Assembly (NCBI RefSeq): GCF_041438805.1
Contig: NZ_CP109190.1
Span: forward strand, 3,782,001 to 3,846,000
Reading direction: 5' to 3'
DNA length: 64,000 nt
Source: Streptomyces sp. NBC_01707
GTDB lineage: Bacteria; Actinomycetota; Actinomycetes; Streptomycetales; Streptomycetaceae
The translations under genes and the position numbers were made by a program. Below the pieces are notes generated by a model. The model ran no database searches. It was not told the DNA's origin and saw only the letters and a list, made by a program, of their open reading frames with translations. Shown here in pieces: positions 44,761 to 53,091 of the stretch (its first letter is position 1; the number at the start of each line of letters is the position of its first letter).

Positions 44761-46842
44761 TCACGGCGCCTCCAGGAGCTGACCCGAGCCGGGCAGAGAA
44801 TAGTGCGGATCGTCATAGAACAGGGCAATACCGTCCGACCAGTACGTCTCCGTGCGACCCGCGCGCACGCCCTGTCTCAATTCGTGGATCTTCTGCGGCA
44901 ACCGGTCGGAGGTGCGGACCTCCGCGACGGTGTCGGCCGCGCGCCGGTGGAATTCCGTACAGACCGCGTCGGCCTCACCCGTCCGCCGCCACAGGGCCAC
45001 ACCGAAGCCGCCTTCGAGCACCCGCACCAGTCCGGCCGCGGTCTCCGGGCCCGGCCGGTCGCCGTACCGGCAGAGCACCGGCACGGTCTCGTGCGCCAGG
45101 GCGTGCAGCGCCGTCAACTCCGGTACGCGGACGGCCATCCCGTCCTCGCAGTCGACGACCTCGGCCTGCATCGAGGAGTTCCTGGTGCTGTTCCAGCGGG
45201 TCCGGCGCAGCCGGTCCAGTTCATCGGTCGGCTGCCCCCGCTCCGAGCGGCGGACGACCACCGGACGTACGACGCCGAGCGGCAGCCCGTCGGGGGTCAC
45301 CTGCCAGCCGTCGACGTCCAGGCCGAAGAGCGCCGGTACGACCGCGACCTGGAGCACGGCGGGGCTGTCCGGTTCGTCGCACCGCCTGAAGGCCTCGGCG
45401 AGCGGGGCGGCGAGCCGCTCCGGCAGGGCGCCGAGCCCCGTGCCCTGGCTGTCCTCGGCGACGGGCAGGACCTCCCCGGTGGGGCGGGCGACGCCGATCC
45501 GCCAGTCGTACAGGTCCCGTTCCCAGCCCCGCGGCTCCAGCTCCAGCAGGACGAAGGCGCGTTCGCCGTACCGGGCGGGCTCGTTCGTCGGGGCGGGGGC
45601 CCGTTGGTGCTCCTGGTCCCGGCGCTGCCGTACGGCGCGCCAGTGCAGCACGAGTTCCTGCCGGAAATCCCGGGAGAGGTCCTCGTCGGCGACCCGTTTC
45701 ACCCATTCCCAGAGGGACTTCGTGGCGGTGCGGGTGGAAGGCACGTCGAAGGGGCGGTCGGCGGCGAGGACGCCCATGCAGTAGCGCAGGACGAGTTCGA
45801 GCGCGGCGTCGCGGTCGCGGACGCGTGCGTCGTACAGCGAGCCGAGGCCGTCGCGCCACCCGCGCGGCGCCGGGCGGAGGTCGCGCGCGTGGACGTTCGG
45901 CAGGCCGTCGAGGAGCGCCAGCAGATTGCGGGTGCTGACCGGGGGCGGGAACTCGGCGAGCCTGCCCAGCAGATCGATCCGCCGCTTGGGGCTGAGCACC
46001 CGGCCGGGCGGCCCGGGCAGGTCGCTCTGCACATCGGCCCAGGTCCGCTCGGTGGAGGCGGGGCTGTTGTGCCGGTCGGCGTGGTAGCGGTCGTGGGCGT
46101 GGAAGACGGCCTGGTACGTATCGTCCGACTCGGTCTCCACGGGGCCTGCGGGGACCGTCAGGGAGCGCAGCCGCTCGATGCCTACGGCGGTGCCGCCCTG
46201 GTGGTCGTCGAGCCGCGACTTGATCACGCCGACCACCTCGCCCCGGGCCACGTCCACGACGGGGCCGCCGGACATTCCGGGCTCCAGCCAGTCCCCGTCG
46301 AGCCGGATCTGCTGGTCGGCGTCGGCCCAGCCGCCGTACGTGCCCTTCACCTCGCAGTCACCGCTGAGCGTCGTCAGCCCGCCGCCCGGCGAGGGCGCCC
46401 AGCCCACGCAGCGGACCTTGCGGCCGCGGAGCATGGCCTCCGAGCGCTCGGTGACGTACACACAGGTGTGTTCGACGGGCCGCCGGAGCTGGATGAGCGC
46501 GAGGTCGGGAGCGGGCCAGCCGGTGGCCCCGGCGGGCCGGCTCTCGGGCAGTGCGGCGAGCACCACACCGGGCACCTCGGTGAGCTCGGCGCTGTACGGA
46601 TCGGCCCTGAACAACACGTTCACCTCGCGCCCCTCCCCCCGCATGGCCACATGCGCGCACGTGAGGACCCAGCTCGGGGCGATGAAGAAGCCGCTTCCCA
46701 GGAATCCCTGGCCGGGTCCGTCAGTGGCATACCCGGCACCCGGGCGATGGATGCGTACGGTGGCGTCCCGCACGAGGTCCATGAGCGCGGTCTCAGCCTG
46801 GCCCGGACCCCCCTCCGCGCCCCCGCCGGCCTCCTGCGTCAT
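44761..46842 (-). CDS. Trypsin-like serine protease with VMAP-like C-terminal region
   Basis: This 693-aa protein has an N-terminal chymotrypsin-fold protease with a complete triad: His64 (TCAHV), Asp113 (PDLALIQL) and Ser191 (GMSGGPV). A helical effector-associated-like region follows (about 280-380). The C-terminal half (about 415-690) carries the PxxxGxPLGVVRPVVVRRSER and ALWRRTGE patterns of VMAP-type domains. There is no signal peptide, so it is cytoplasmic, unlike most trypsins. This combination is known from vWA-MoxR-associated ternary systems proposed to act in biological conflict. It overlaps the upstream gene as ATGA. Confidence 0.85.
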   Translation of the reverse strand: MTQEAGGGAEGGPGQAETALMDLVRDATVRIHRPGAGYATDGPGQGFLGSGFFIAPSWVLTCAHVAMRGEGREVNVLFRADPYSAELTEVPGVVLAALPESRPAGATGWPAPDLALIQLRRPVEHTCVYVTERSEAMLRGRKVRCVGWAPSPGGGLTTLSGDCEVKGTYGGWADADQQIRLDGDWLEPGMSGGPVVDVARGEVVGVIKSRLDDHQGGTAVGIERLRSLTVPAGPVETESDDTYQAVFHAHDRYHADRHNSPASTERTWADVQSDLPGPPGRVLSPKRRIDLLGRLAEFPPPVSTRNLLALLDGLPNVHARDLRPAPRGWRDGLGSLYDARVRDRDAALELVLRYCMGVLAADRPFDVPSTRTATKSLWEWVKRVADEDLSRDFRQELVLHWRAVRQRRDQEHQRAPAPTNEPARYGERAFVLLELEPRGWERDLYDWRIGVARPTGEVLPVAEDSQGTGLGALPERLAAPLAEAFRRCDEPDSPAVLQVAVVPALFGLDVDGWQVTPDGLPLGVVRPVVVRRSERGQPTDELDRLRRTRWNSTRNSSMQAEVVDCEDGMAVRVPELTALHALAHETVPVLCRYGDRPGPETAAGLVRVLEGGFGVALWRRTGEADAVCTEFHRRAADTVAEVRTSDRLPQKIHELRQGVRAGRTETYWSDGIALFYDDPHYSLPGSGQLLEAP

Positions 46843-47420
46843 GACCCGCCGCCGTCAGCGGCCGCGGCCGCATCGGGATGCGCCGGTGCGCCGGCGGGTG
46901 CCCCGGCGGGCGGCGACGGGGGCGCGGGCTCCGGTTGTACGGGGGGAGCCGAAGGCACCGGGGGCGCCTGGGCCGCAGGTGGCGTGGACGGGATCGGGGG
47001 CGCGGCCGGTGCGGCGGCCTGTGCGGGCACCTGGGGCGTGATCGGCGGATCGACGGGCGGTCCGCCGCCGTTCCAGGTGAGCGTGACCTTGATGGCGCCC
47101 TTGGCCTCCCCGTCCGCGAGGAGCCCGACGACCTTGCCCGCCTTGGCGGTGAGCTCGATGCCGAATTCGACACTGACCTCGTCCGGCTGCACGGCCCGCA
47201 GCGGCCCGGCGAGCGACCGCGCGACGCCGGTCACCACCCCCTGCAGGCTCTCCACCCGGGCCTGCACCTGGTCGGCGAAGTCCGAGAAGCCGGTGTCCGT
47301 GTAGGACAGGCCGCTGCCGGCCGGCGTTCGCCGAAGTTCCTCGGCCCCGGAGATCCGCGCCCAGACCGGCGTACCGTCCGGCAGCTCGATGCGCGTGATA
47401 CGGGCCTCGCTGTCGCTCAT
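46839..47420 (-). CDS. CU044_2847-type / Trypco1-like protein
   Basis: This 193-aa protein has a compact N-terminal domain (about 1-117: RITRIELPDGTPVWARI, then SVEFGIELTAKAGKVVGLLADGEAKG). It is of the CU044_2847 family, the trypsin-co-occurring domain 1. A 70-residue Pro/Ala tail follows. The domain is thought to be the sensor or target partner of the cytoplasmic trypsin encoded next; the four-base overlap between the genes supports this. ATG 47420 is preceded by a G-run. It is the first gene of the island. Confidence 0.85.
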   Translation of the reverse strand: MSDSEARITRIELPDGTPVWARISGAEELRRTPAGSGLSYTDTGFSDFADQVQARVESLQGVVTGVARSLAGPLRAVQPDEVSVEFGIELTAKAGKVVGLLADGEAKGAIKVTLTWNGGGPPVDPPITPQVPAQAAAPAAPPIPSTPPAAQAPPVPSAPPVQPEPAPPSPPAGAPAGAPAHPDAAAAADGGGS

Positions 47421-47584
47421 GGCACCCCCCGTTCCCTGAACTCCCCGCAGGCTAACGGCAGTACGTGACCGACGCGAGGCACATCGGTCATGACACCTGG
47501 TCGGGGCACGCCGGTTCCAGGGGCCGTCCTCATCGTCGCGCGGGGCCCGGTCGGGGGCGCTCACCAGGCATTAAACTTGCCGCC

Positions 47585-47770
47585 ATGTACTTCACCGACC
47601 GTGGCATCGAGGAGCTGGAGAAGCGGCGCGGCGAGGAGGAGGTCACCTTCGAGTGGCTCGCCGAGCAGCTGCGTACCTTCGTCGATCTCAACCCCGACTT
47701 CGAGGTTCCCGTCGAGCGCCTCGCGACCTGGCTCGCCCGGCTCGACGACGAGGACGAGGACGACGAGTAG
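47585..47770 (+). CDS. Small acidic protein (DUF6104-like)
   Basis: This 61-aa acidic protein starts MYFTDRGIEELEKRRGEEE and ends in a run of Asp/Glu (DDEDEDDE). I recognise it as the DUF6104 family, widespread in Streptomyces with no known function. It is monocistronic and divergent from the Trypco1 gene. Confidence 0.82.
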   Translation: MYFTDRGIEELEKRRGEEEVTFEWLAEQLRTFVDLNPDFEVPVERLATWLARLDDEDEDDE

Positions 47771-47824
47771 AGCGACGCGAGGAGCCCTGGTGCCCCCGTC
47801 GGCAAGCTTCACCCCGTCACGGCA

Positions 47825-48670
47825 CTAGGGTCCGCCGTCCCGGATCCGGTCGTACGCGAGGCCGGCCGTCCCGTGCGCGAGCAGCAGTGCCCCCGCGAAG
47901 GCCCACCCTCCACTGCGTCGCCCGATCCCCCAGGCGACGAGCGGGAGACCCGCGGCGAGCTGGGCCGCGGCGAGTGCACGTGCCCTGGGGCCGCGCACCC
48001 ACGGGCCGAGGCCGCTGTTCTCGACCGCGTCGAGTTCCAGCTTCACCGCATCGAGCCAGCCCGCCCACGCGATCCGTTGCGTTTCGGGCCGGCCGTCGGC
48101 CGCGGTGTGCAGCCGGTCGGCGGGTTCGCCGGGTTCGAGGCCCGGCGGGAGCATCACGCCGATGCGGGCGAGGACGGCGATCAGCCCGCGCAGCCGGGTA
48201 CGGGCGTCCGCCCCGGGGTCGGGCCGGGTCAGCGCTTCGAGTTGCTGGATGTCCATCACGGGATCGAGGCCGAGCCGGGCGGCGAACGTACGCATCGCCT
48301 CGTCCTCCCCGGCCGGGGTGCCGTCCGTCAGCCAGACGTAGCCGACGGGCCGCCGGAAGCCGGACGCGAGTGTGTAGCCCGCCCGGTCGCCGTCCCACCA
48401 CAGCGCGAGCACCGGCCAGGTCGAACCGACCGCGAGTGCGGTGGCCCAGCCGGCCAGCACACTGTCGACCGGTTGCTCCCCCTCCGCCTCCGCCACGCTC
48501 AGCTTTTCCTGCCTGTCCTGCCAGGGCGTGCCCTCCGGGACGAGGACGCTCCACTCGTCCCCGGCGGGCGCGAGCAGCATCCGCTCGCGCAGCAGATGGG
48601 CCACCGGCCGCACGGATCCGGGCCCGGCCCGGCACAGCAGCAGCGCGCCCACGGATGATGTCGCGTTCAT
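47825..48670 (-). CDS. Conserved hypothetical protein (281 aa)
   Basis: I do not recognise a characterised domain. The protein is mostly soluble (WPVLALWWDGDRAGYTLASG in the middle; GVMLPPGLEPGEP later). It has weakly hydrophobic C-terminal segments at about 235-270 that could be one or two membrane helices. The ATG at 48670 starts the consistent coding frame. It stands between DUF6104 and the divergent DUF4097/PadR operon. Confidence 0.7.
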   Translation of the reverse strand: MNATSSVGALLLCRAGPGSVRPVAHLLRERMLLAPAGDEWSVLVPEGTPWQDRQEKLSVAEAEGEQPVDSVLAGWATALAVGSTWPVLALWWDGDRAGYTLASGFRRPVGYVWLTDGTPAGEDEAMRTFAARLGLDPVMDIQQLEALTRPDPGADARTRLRGLIAVLARIGVMLPPGLEPGEPADRLHTAADGRPETQRIAWAGWLDAVKLELDAVENSGLGPWVRGPRARALAAAQLAAGLPLVAWGIGRRSGGWAFAGALLLAHGTAGLAYDRIRDGGP

Positions 48671-48738
48671 GCCCCACACCGTATGGCAATTTGCCCGGAT
48701 TTGGCGGCCTTTGATCGATCCGCGGCACCCCATCCCTC

Positions 48739-48793
48739 TTGACTTCCCCTATCCGCGATATATCGTGTTGCGCAAGAGACGCGATATGTTGCG
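48739..48793 (+). promoter_or_regulatory. Promoter and twin palindromic operators of the DUF4097-PadR operon
   Basis: TTGACT (48739-48744) and TATCGT (48761-48766) are spaced by 16 bp. The -10 region lies inside the perfect palindrome CGATATATCG (48756-48765). A second related copy, CGATATGTTGCG, occupies 48782-48793. Overlap of operator and promoter fits repression by the PadR protein of the same operon. Confidence 0.6.
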
Positions 48794-48823
48794 TCGCGCC
48801 GCGTTCCCCGGGAGGTCAGATCC

Positions 48824-49681
48824 ATGCCTGTGTCGACGTGGGCCATCACCGCGCCTCAGAAGCTGACCTTCGACGAACCGGTGACGTCGCTGAATGTGCG
48901 CATCGTCAACGGCACGGTCAATGTCGTGGGCACCGAGGAGCCGACCGCCCGGCTGGAGGTCTCCGGGATCGAGGGCCCGCCGCTCATAGTGACGCAAGAG
49001 GGCGGCACCCTCTCCGTCGCCTACGAGGACCTGCCCTGGCACGGCTTCCTGAAGTGGTTCGACCGCAAGGGGTGGCACCGCAGCGCGGTCGTCTCGCTCG
49101 CCGTGCCGGCCGGGTCGACGGTGGAGGTCGGCGTGGTGGGAGCCGGGGCGTTCGTGTCCGGCATCCGGGGGCGTACGGACGTGCGGGGCGTCAGCGGCGA
49201 CACCACGCTTGCCGGCCTGGCCGGGGCGGTCCGGGCGGACACGGTCTCGGGCAATGTGGAGGCCCAGGCCGTCACCGGCGACCTCCGCTTCAAGTCGGTC
49301 TCCGGCGATCTGACGGTCGTCGAGGGCGCCGGGGCCTCCGTACGGGCCGATTCGGTCAGCGGAGACATGGTGCTGGACCTGGACCCGACCGGGAAGCCCA
49401 CGGACATCCGGCTGACCACGGTCTCCGGCGAGGTGGCGATCCGGCTGCCGCACCCGGCGGACGCGAGGGTCGAGGCGAGTACGGCGAGCGGCACCGTCTC
49501 CAACGGCTTCGAGGACCTGCTGGTCAGCGGCCAGTGGGGGGCGAAGAAGATCACCGGAACGCTCGGCGCCGGTACCGGAACGCTGAAGGCCACGACCGTC
49601 TCGGGATCGATCGCCGTGCTCCGCCGTCCACCGGCCGAGGAAGATCCGTACGACGCCGAGCCGACCGGAAAGGTGCTCTGA
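48824..49681 (+). CDS. DUF4097-family beta-strand repeat protein
   Basis: This 285-aa protein has a right-handed parallel beta-helix-like repeat pattern. It shows repeated short units such as VRGVSGDTTLAGL, VRADTVSGNVEAQ, LRFKSVSGDLTVV and VRADSVSGDMVLD, typical of DUF4097/adhesin-like proteins. It has no signal peptide. The biological role is unknown. It is directly followed (1 bp) by a PadR regulator, a common Streptomyces pairing, and is probably co-repressed with it. Confidence 0.85.
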   Translation: MPVSTWAITAPQKLTFDEPVTSLNVRIVNGTVNVVGTEEPTARLEVSGIEGPPLIVTQEGGTLSVAYEDLPWHGFLKWFDRKGWHRSAVVSLAVPAGSTVEVGVVGAGAFVSGIRGRTDVRGVSGDTTLAGLAGAVRADTVSGNVEAQAVTGDLRFKSVSGDLTVVEGAGASVRADSVSGDMVLDLDPTGKPTDIRLTTVSGEVAIRLPHPADARVEASTASGTVSNGFEDLLVSGQWGAKKITGTLGAGTGTLKATTVSGSIAVLRRPPAEEDPYDAEPTGKVL

Positions 49682-49682
49682 C

Positions 49683-50699
49683 ATGCCCCCCGTATTCGCC
49701 CATGGGCGCCTGCGCCTCTACCTGCTGAAGCTTCTGGACGAGGCCCCACGCCACGGCTACGAGGTGATCCGGCTCCTGGAGGAACGCTTCCAGGGTCTGT
49801 ACGCACCGTCGGCCGGCACGGTCTATCCCCGGCTGGCCAAGCTGGAGGCCGAGGGCCTGGTCACGCATGCCACCGAGGGCGGCCGCAAGGTCTACTCGAT
49901 CACCGACGCGGGCCGCGCCGAGCTGGCGGGCCGCACCGGCGAACTGGCCGATCTGGAACTGGAGATCCGCGAATCGGTCTCCGAACTGGCTGCCGAGATG
50001 CGGGACGACGTGCGCGGCGCGGCGGGCAAGCTGCGCAGCGAGATGCGGGCCGCTGCAGGGGAGACCCGTCACACGTCCGCCACCGGGACCGGCGCGAAGG
50101 GCGAACGGGGATCCCCGTTCGGCGACTTCGGTGACTTCGGCGACAACGAGGCGTGGCGCACCGCCAAGGAGGAGCTTCGCAAGGCCAAGCAGGAGTGGAA
50201 GGAGCAGGCCCGCCGGGCGAAGGACGAGTCGCGCCGCGCCCGCGAGGAGGCTCAGCAGGCCCGCCGCCAGGCCAAGGAGGCCCAGGAGCGGGCACGCGAG
50301 CAGATGCAGAACGCGGCCCGGCAGGTCCAGGAGCACTTCGCCCGGGGCGACTGGCCGACCGGCGTACGGGAAGGGCTGGCGGAGATCACCGGTCGGCTGG
50401 GCGGTTTCGCCGCGACGGGCGGCTGGCCCCCGTACATCAAGCCGGACCCGGCCGAAGCGGATCCCGAATGGGGCAAGGACACGGCCGGTACGGGCGACCC
50501 GGCGCGTGACCTGGACCGCCTGCTGGACCGCTTCCGCGACGACATCCGTGACGCGGCCCGGGACCAGGGCGTCACGGAGGCCCAGCTGACGGAGGCCCGC
50601 CGCCATCTGTCGACGGCGGCAGCCCACATCGGCACACTGCTGCGGAAGGACACCGGCACCAGGAGCACCGGCACCGAGGGCCCGGACGACTCCCGGTGA
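49683..50699 (+). CDS. PadR-family transcriptional regulator with long charged C-terminus
   Basis: This 338-aa regulator has an N-terminal PadR winged helix (LYLLKLLDEAPRHGYEVIRLLEE; GTVYPRLAKLEAEGLV; YSITDAGRAEL). Unusually, it continues for 230 residues with a strongly charged coiled-coil (about 160-225, EELRKAKQEWKEQARRAKDE-like heptads) and a helical end. The coiled coil probably drives dimerisation or partner binding. It presumably represses its own operon through the palindromes upstream of the DUF4097 gene. Confidence 0.88.
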   Translation: MPPVFAHGRLRLYLLKLLDEAPRHGYEVIRLLEERFQGLYAPSAGTVYPRLAKLEAEGLVTHATEGGRKVYSITDAGRAELAGRTGELADLELEIRESVSELAAEMRDDVRGAAGKLRSEMRAAAGETRHTSATGTGAKGERGSPFGDFGDFGDNEAWRTAKEELRKAKQEWKEQARRAKDESRRAREEAQQARRQAKEAQERAREQMQNAARQVQEHFARGDWPTGVREGLAEITGRLGGFAATGGWPPYIKPDPAEADPEWGKDTAGTGDPARDLDRLLDRFRDDIRDAARDQGVTEAQLTEARRHLSTAAAHIGTLLRKDTGTRSTGTEGPDDSR

Positions 50700-50784
50700 G
50701 CGGGACGAGGTGGCATGCCGCACGGGTCATGCCACCTCGTGATCACCCGCACCGGCCGGAGGAAGCCCCGATCCCTCCCGCCCC

Positions 50785-51363
50785 TCAGCTCGCCTCTGCC
50801 TGCCCCTCCGCTCCCCCGTCCCCGTAGAGCGCACGCGTCACCGTGCCGTGCGTCGCCCCGTGCTCCGCCAGCACATCGGCGACCACACCGGGGATGACGG
50901 TGAACGCCAGCAGGATGTGCTCCTCACCGATGAACCGGTCGCCGCGTCCGAGCGCGATCCGCAGCGACTTCTCCAGGACGGTCTTCGCACCACGACCGAA
51001 GGACGGTCGCCCCGACCGCCCCCGGCGGTCCTTCCGGTCGCCCACCAGCGCACCCTCGCCGTGGGCACCTTCGATCCGGGCGACGATCTCCGTCAGGTCG
51101 ATACCGATACCGGCGAGTGCGTCCGTATCGGCCTTGGTCAGGCCGCCCCGGCGGGCCGCGTCGGCGAGCGCCGCCTCCACCGATGCGCGACGGTCGGCGA
51201 GACCGAGCGCGGTGACGGCGAAGGAGGACCGGCTGCCGCCCGGCCGATCCAGCAGGGCGAGCAGCATGTGCTCCTCGGTGACGGAGCGGGAGCCCGCCCT
51301 TCGTGCCTGGTCCACTGCTCCGGTCACGACGGCGCGGGCATCGGCAGTGAATCGTTCGAACAT
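50785..51363 (-). CDS. Stand-alone Clp N-terminal domain protein
   Basis: This 192-aa protein consists of two Clp-N repeats (MFERFTADARAVVTGAVDQA, then SVTEEHMLLALLDRP; the second with FIGEEHILLAFTVIPG) and no ATPase. Such ClpC/ClpB N-domain-only proteins are adaptor-like or bind phospho-arginine or degron signals; the role here is unknown. Its ATG overlaps the stop of the small HTH gene by one base (TGATG), so the pair is coupled. Confidence 0.87.
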   Translation of the reverse strand: MFERFTADARAVVTGAVDQARRAGSRSVTEEHMLLALLDRPGGSRSSFAVTALGLADRRASVEAALADAARRGGLTKADTDALAGIGIDLTEIVARIEGAHGEGALVGDRKDRRGRSGRPSFGRGAKTVLEKSLRIALGRGDRFIGEEHILLAFTVIPGVVADVLAEHGATHGTVTRALYGDGGAEGQAEAS

Positions 51364-51572
51364 CAATTCCTCCCGTACTTCTTGTGCACGGCCTGTCGGC
51401 TGACGCCCAGTTCGGCGGCGATCTCCTGCCACGACCAACCCTGGACGCGAGCGCTTCTGACTTGGACGGCTTCGAGCTGCTCCAGCAGCCGCCGCAGCGC
51501 GACGACGGCCCGCAACCCGACGCGCGGGTCGCGATCGCCCGCACGTGCGGCGAGATCCGTTGCTTCGGTCAT
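51363..51572 (-). CDS. Small helix-turn-helix regulator
   Basis: This 69-aa protein is almost only a DNA-binding domain. Residues about 45-66 (GWSWQEIAAELGVSRQAVHKKY) form an HTH. It heads a two-gene operon with the Clp-N protein. The start codon lies 3 bp from one copy of a perfect operator. The promoter predicts a leaderless transcript beginning at or near the ATG. The partner Clp-N protein may control its stability. Confidence 0.85.
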   Translation of the reverse strand: MTEATDLAARAGDRDPRVGLRAVVALRRLLEQLEAVQVRSARVQGWSWQEIAAELGVSRQAVHKKYGRN

Positions 51573-51574
51573 GA

Positions 51575-51628
51575 TGTCAACTTACGTTGACACACTCTCC
51601 ATGTCAACCGTGGTTGACATGGAGAGTG
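51575..51628 (-). promoter_or_regulatory. Promoter and tandem TGTCAAC-N4-GTTGACA operators of the HTH/Clp-N operon
   Basis: Two perfect 7-bp-arm palindromes lie at 51575-51592 (spacer TTAC) and 51602-51619 (spacer CGTG), 27 bp apart centre to centre. The second sits within a longer 17-bp-arm inverted repeat (51593-51609 with 51612-51628). On the minus strand they supply -35 TTGACA and, 17 bp later, -10 TAAGTT, six bases before the ATG. The remainder to 51914 shows no gene. Confidence 0.8.
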
Positions 51629-51914
51629 GCGAGTCGTCCCGGGAGATTTGGTGGGTGCCCGATTCGGGGCCTCTTGGCACGCAGATCGCCGAGACCCCTC
51701 CCGGAGACGGCGAGCGAGGGTCGGGCCGTGAGGACGTTCGGCCACGTGCGGTCGCGGACCACCGACGGGGACGCGCGTGGGCGGCGGGGCGAGAGGCCCC
51801 GCCGCCGGCACGGGTGAGGTGACAACCGCCATGGGTGCGCCGCCCCTACGCACGGCGCAGACCCCACCCAAGGACTGACGCGCCGTCAAGGGCACGCCGG
51901 GAGAGCGGACGGAC

Positions 51915-52880
51915 TCAGGACGCGGTGAGCACGATCTTCCCGAACTGGTCGCCCGCGGCAAGACGTTCGAACCCTTCACGGGCCCGGTCCAACGGCAGCA
52001 CCTCGTCGATGACGGGCCGCACACCGGTCGTCGCGCAGAACGCGAGCAGGTCCTCCAGCTCGTCCTTGGACCCCATCGTCGAACCGACGACCTTCAGCTC
52101 CAGGAAGAAGATCCGGGTCAGCTCGGCGTGCGAGGGCCGGTCGCCGCTGGTCGCACCGGAGATGACCAGGGTGCCGCCGGGACGCAGCGACTTCACCGAG
52201 TGCGACCAGGTTGCGGCGCCGACGGTCTCGATGACGGCGTCGACACGCTGCGGCAGCCGCGCGCCCGGCTCGTACGCCTCGATCGCACCGAGCTCGACGG
52301 CCCGCTTGCGCTTGGCCTCATCACGACTGGTCGCGTAGACCCGCAGGCCCGCGGCGCGACCGAGGACGATCGCGGCGGTGGCGACACCGCCGCCCGCGCC
52401 CTGCACGAGCACCGAGTCCCCGGGCCGTACACCGGCGTTGGTGAACAGCATCCGGTACGCGGTGAGCCAGGCGGTCGGCAGACAGGCGGCCTGCTCGAAG
52501 GTGAGCTCCTTCGGCTTGGGCAGCACGTTCCAGCTGGGAACGGTGACCTGCTCGGCGAACGTGCCCTGGTAGCGCTCGGTGAGGATGGAGCGGGGTTCCT
52601 TCGGGCCGACACCGTGCCCGGTCTGGCCGATGACGGAGTGCAGAACGACCTCGTTGCCGTCCTCGTCGATGCCGGCGGCGTCACAGCCGAGGATCATCGG
52701 CAGCTTGTCCTCGGCGAGGCCGACACCACGGAGCGACCAGAGGTCGTGATGGTTGAGGGAGGCGGCGCGGACGTTGACGGTGGTCCAGCCGGGACGCGCC
52801 TCGGGGGCGGGGCGCTCGCCCAGCTCAAGGCCGTTGAGGGGCTGGTCGCGGTCGATGCGGGATGCGTAGGCGGCGAACAT
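51915..52880 (-). CDS. Zinc-type alcohol dehydrogenase-like / quinone oxidoreductase
   Basis: This 321-aa medium-chain dehydrogenase/reductase has an N-terminal GroES-like domain (NVRAASLNHHDLWSLRGVG; ILGCDAAGIDEDGNEV) and a C-terminal NADPH Rossmann domain with VQGAGGGVATAAIVLGRAAG. The catalytic and structural zinc cysteines are not apparent, so it resembles the quinone-reductase branch (NADPH-dependent, Zn-free). The substrate is unknown. ATG 52880 begins the conserved domain; the longer upstream frame is GC-rich non-homologous sequence. Confidence 0.87.
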   Translation of the reverse strand: MFAAYASRIDRDQPLNGLELGERPAPEARPGWTTVNVRAASLNHHDLWSLRGVGLAEDKLPMILGCDAAGIDEDGNEVVLHSVIGQTGHGVGPKEPRSILTERYQGTFAEQVTVPSWNVLPKPKELTFEQAACLPTAWLTAYRMLFTNAGVRPGDSVLVQGAGGGVATAAIVLGRAAGLRVYATSRDEAKRKRAVELGAIEAYEPGARLPQRVDAVIETVGAATWSHSVKSLRPGGTLVISGATSGDRPSHAELTRIFFLELKVVGSTMGSKDELEDLLAFCATTGVRPVIDEVLPLDRAREGFERLAAGDQFGKIVLTAS

Positions 52881-53091
52881 GGCCTTGACGATAGGCCGGG
52901 GGGCGCGCCGACGTAAGCGATCACGGGTGTGACGCGTGCCGCGCGTACAGGTCGCCCCCGGCGGAACTTCGCGGGCGGAGATCCGGCCTCGCCGTCGTCC
53001 GCGGCGCGGGGGCCGGGCGGCCCTTGCCACGGAAAGGGGCGAGGTCGGGGAACGGGCCCCACAAGCACCCGGCCCCGCCCCGCCCCGAATC

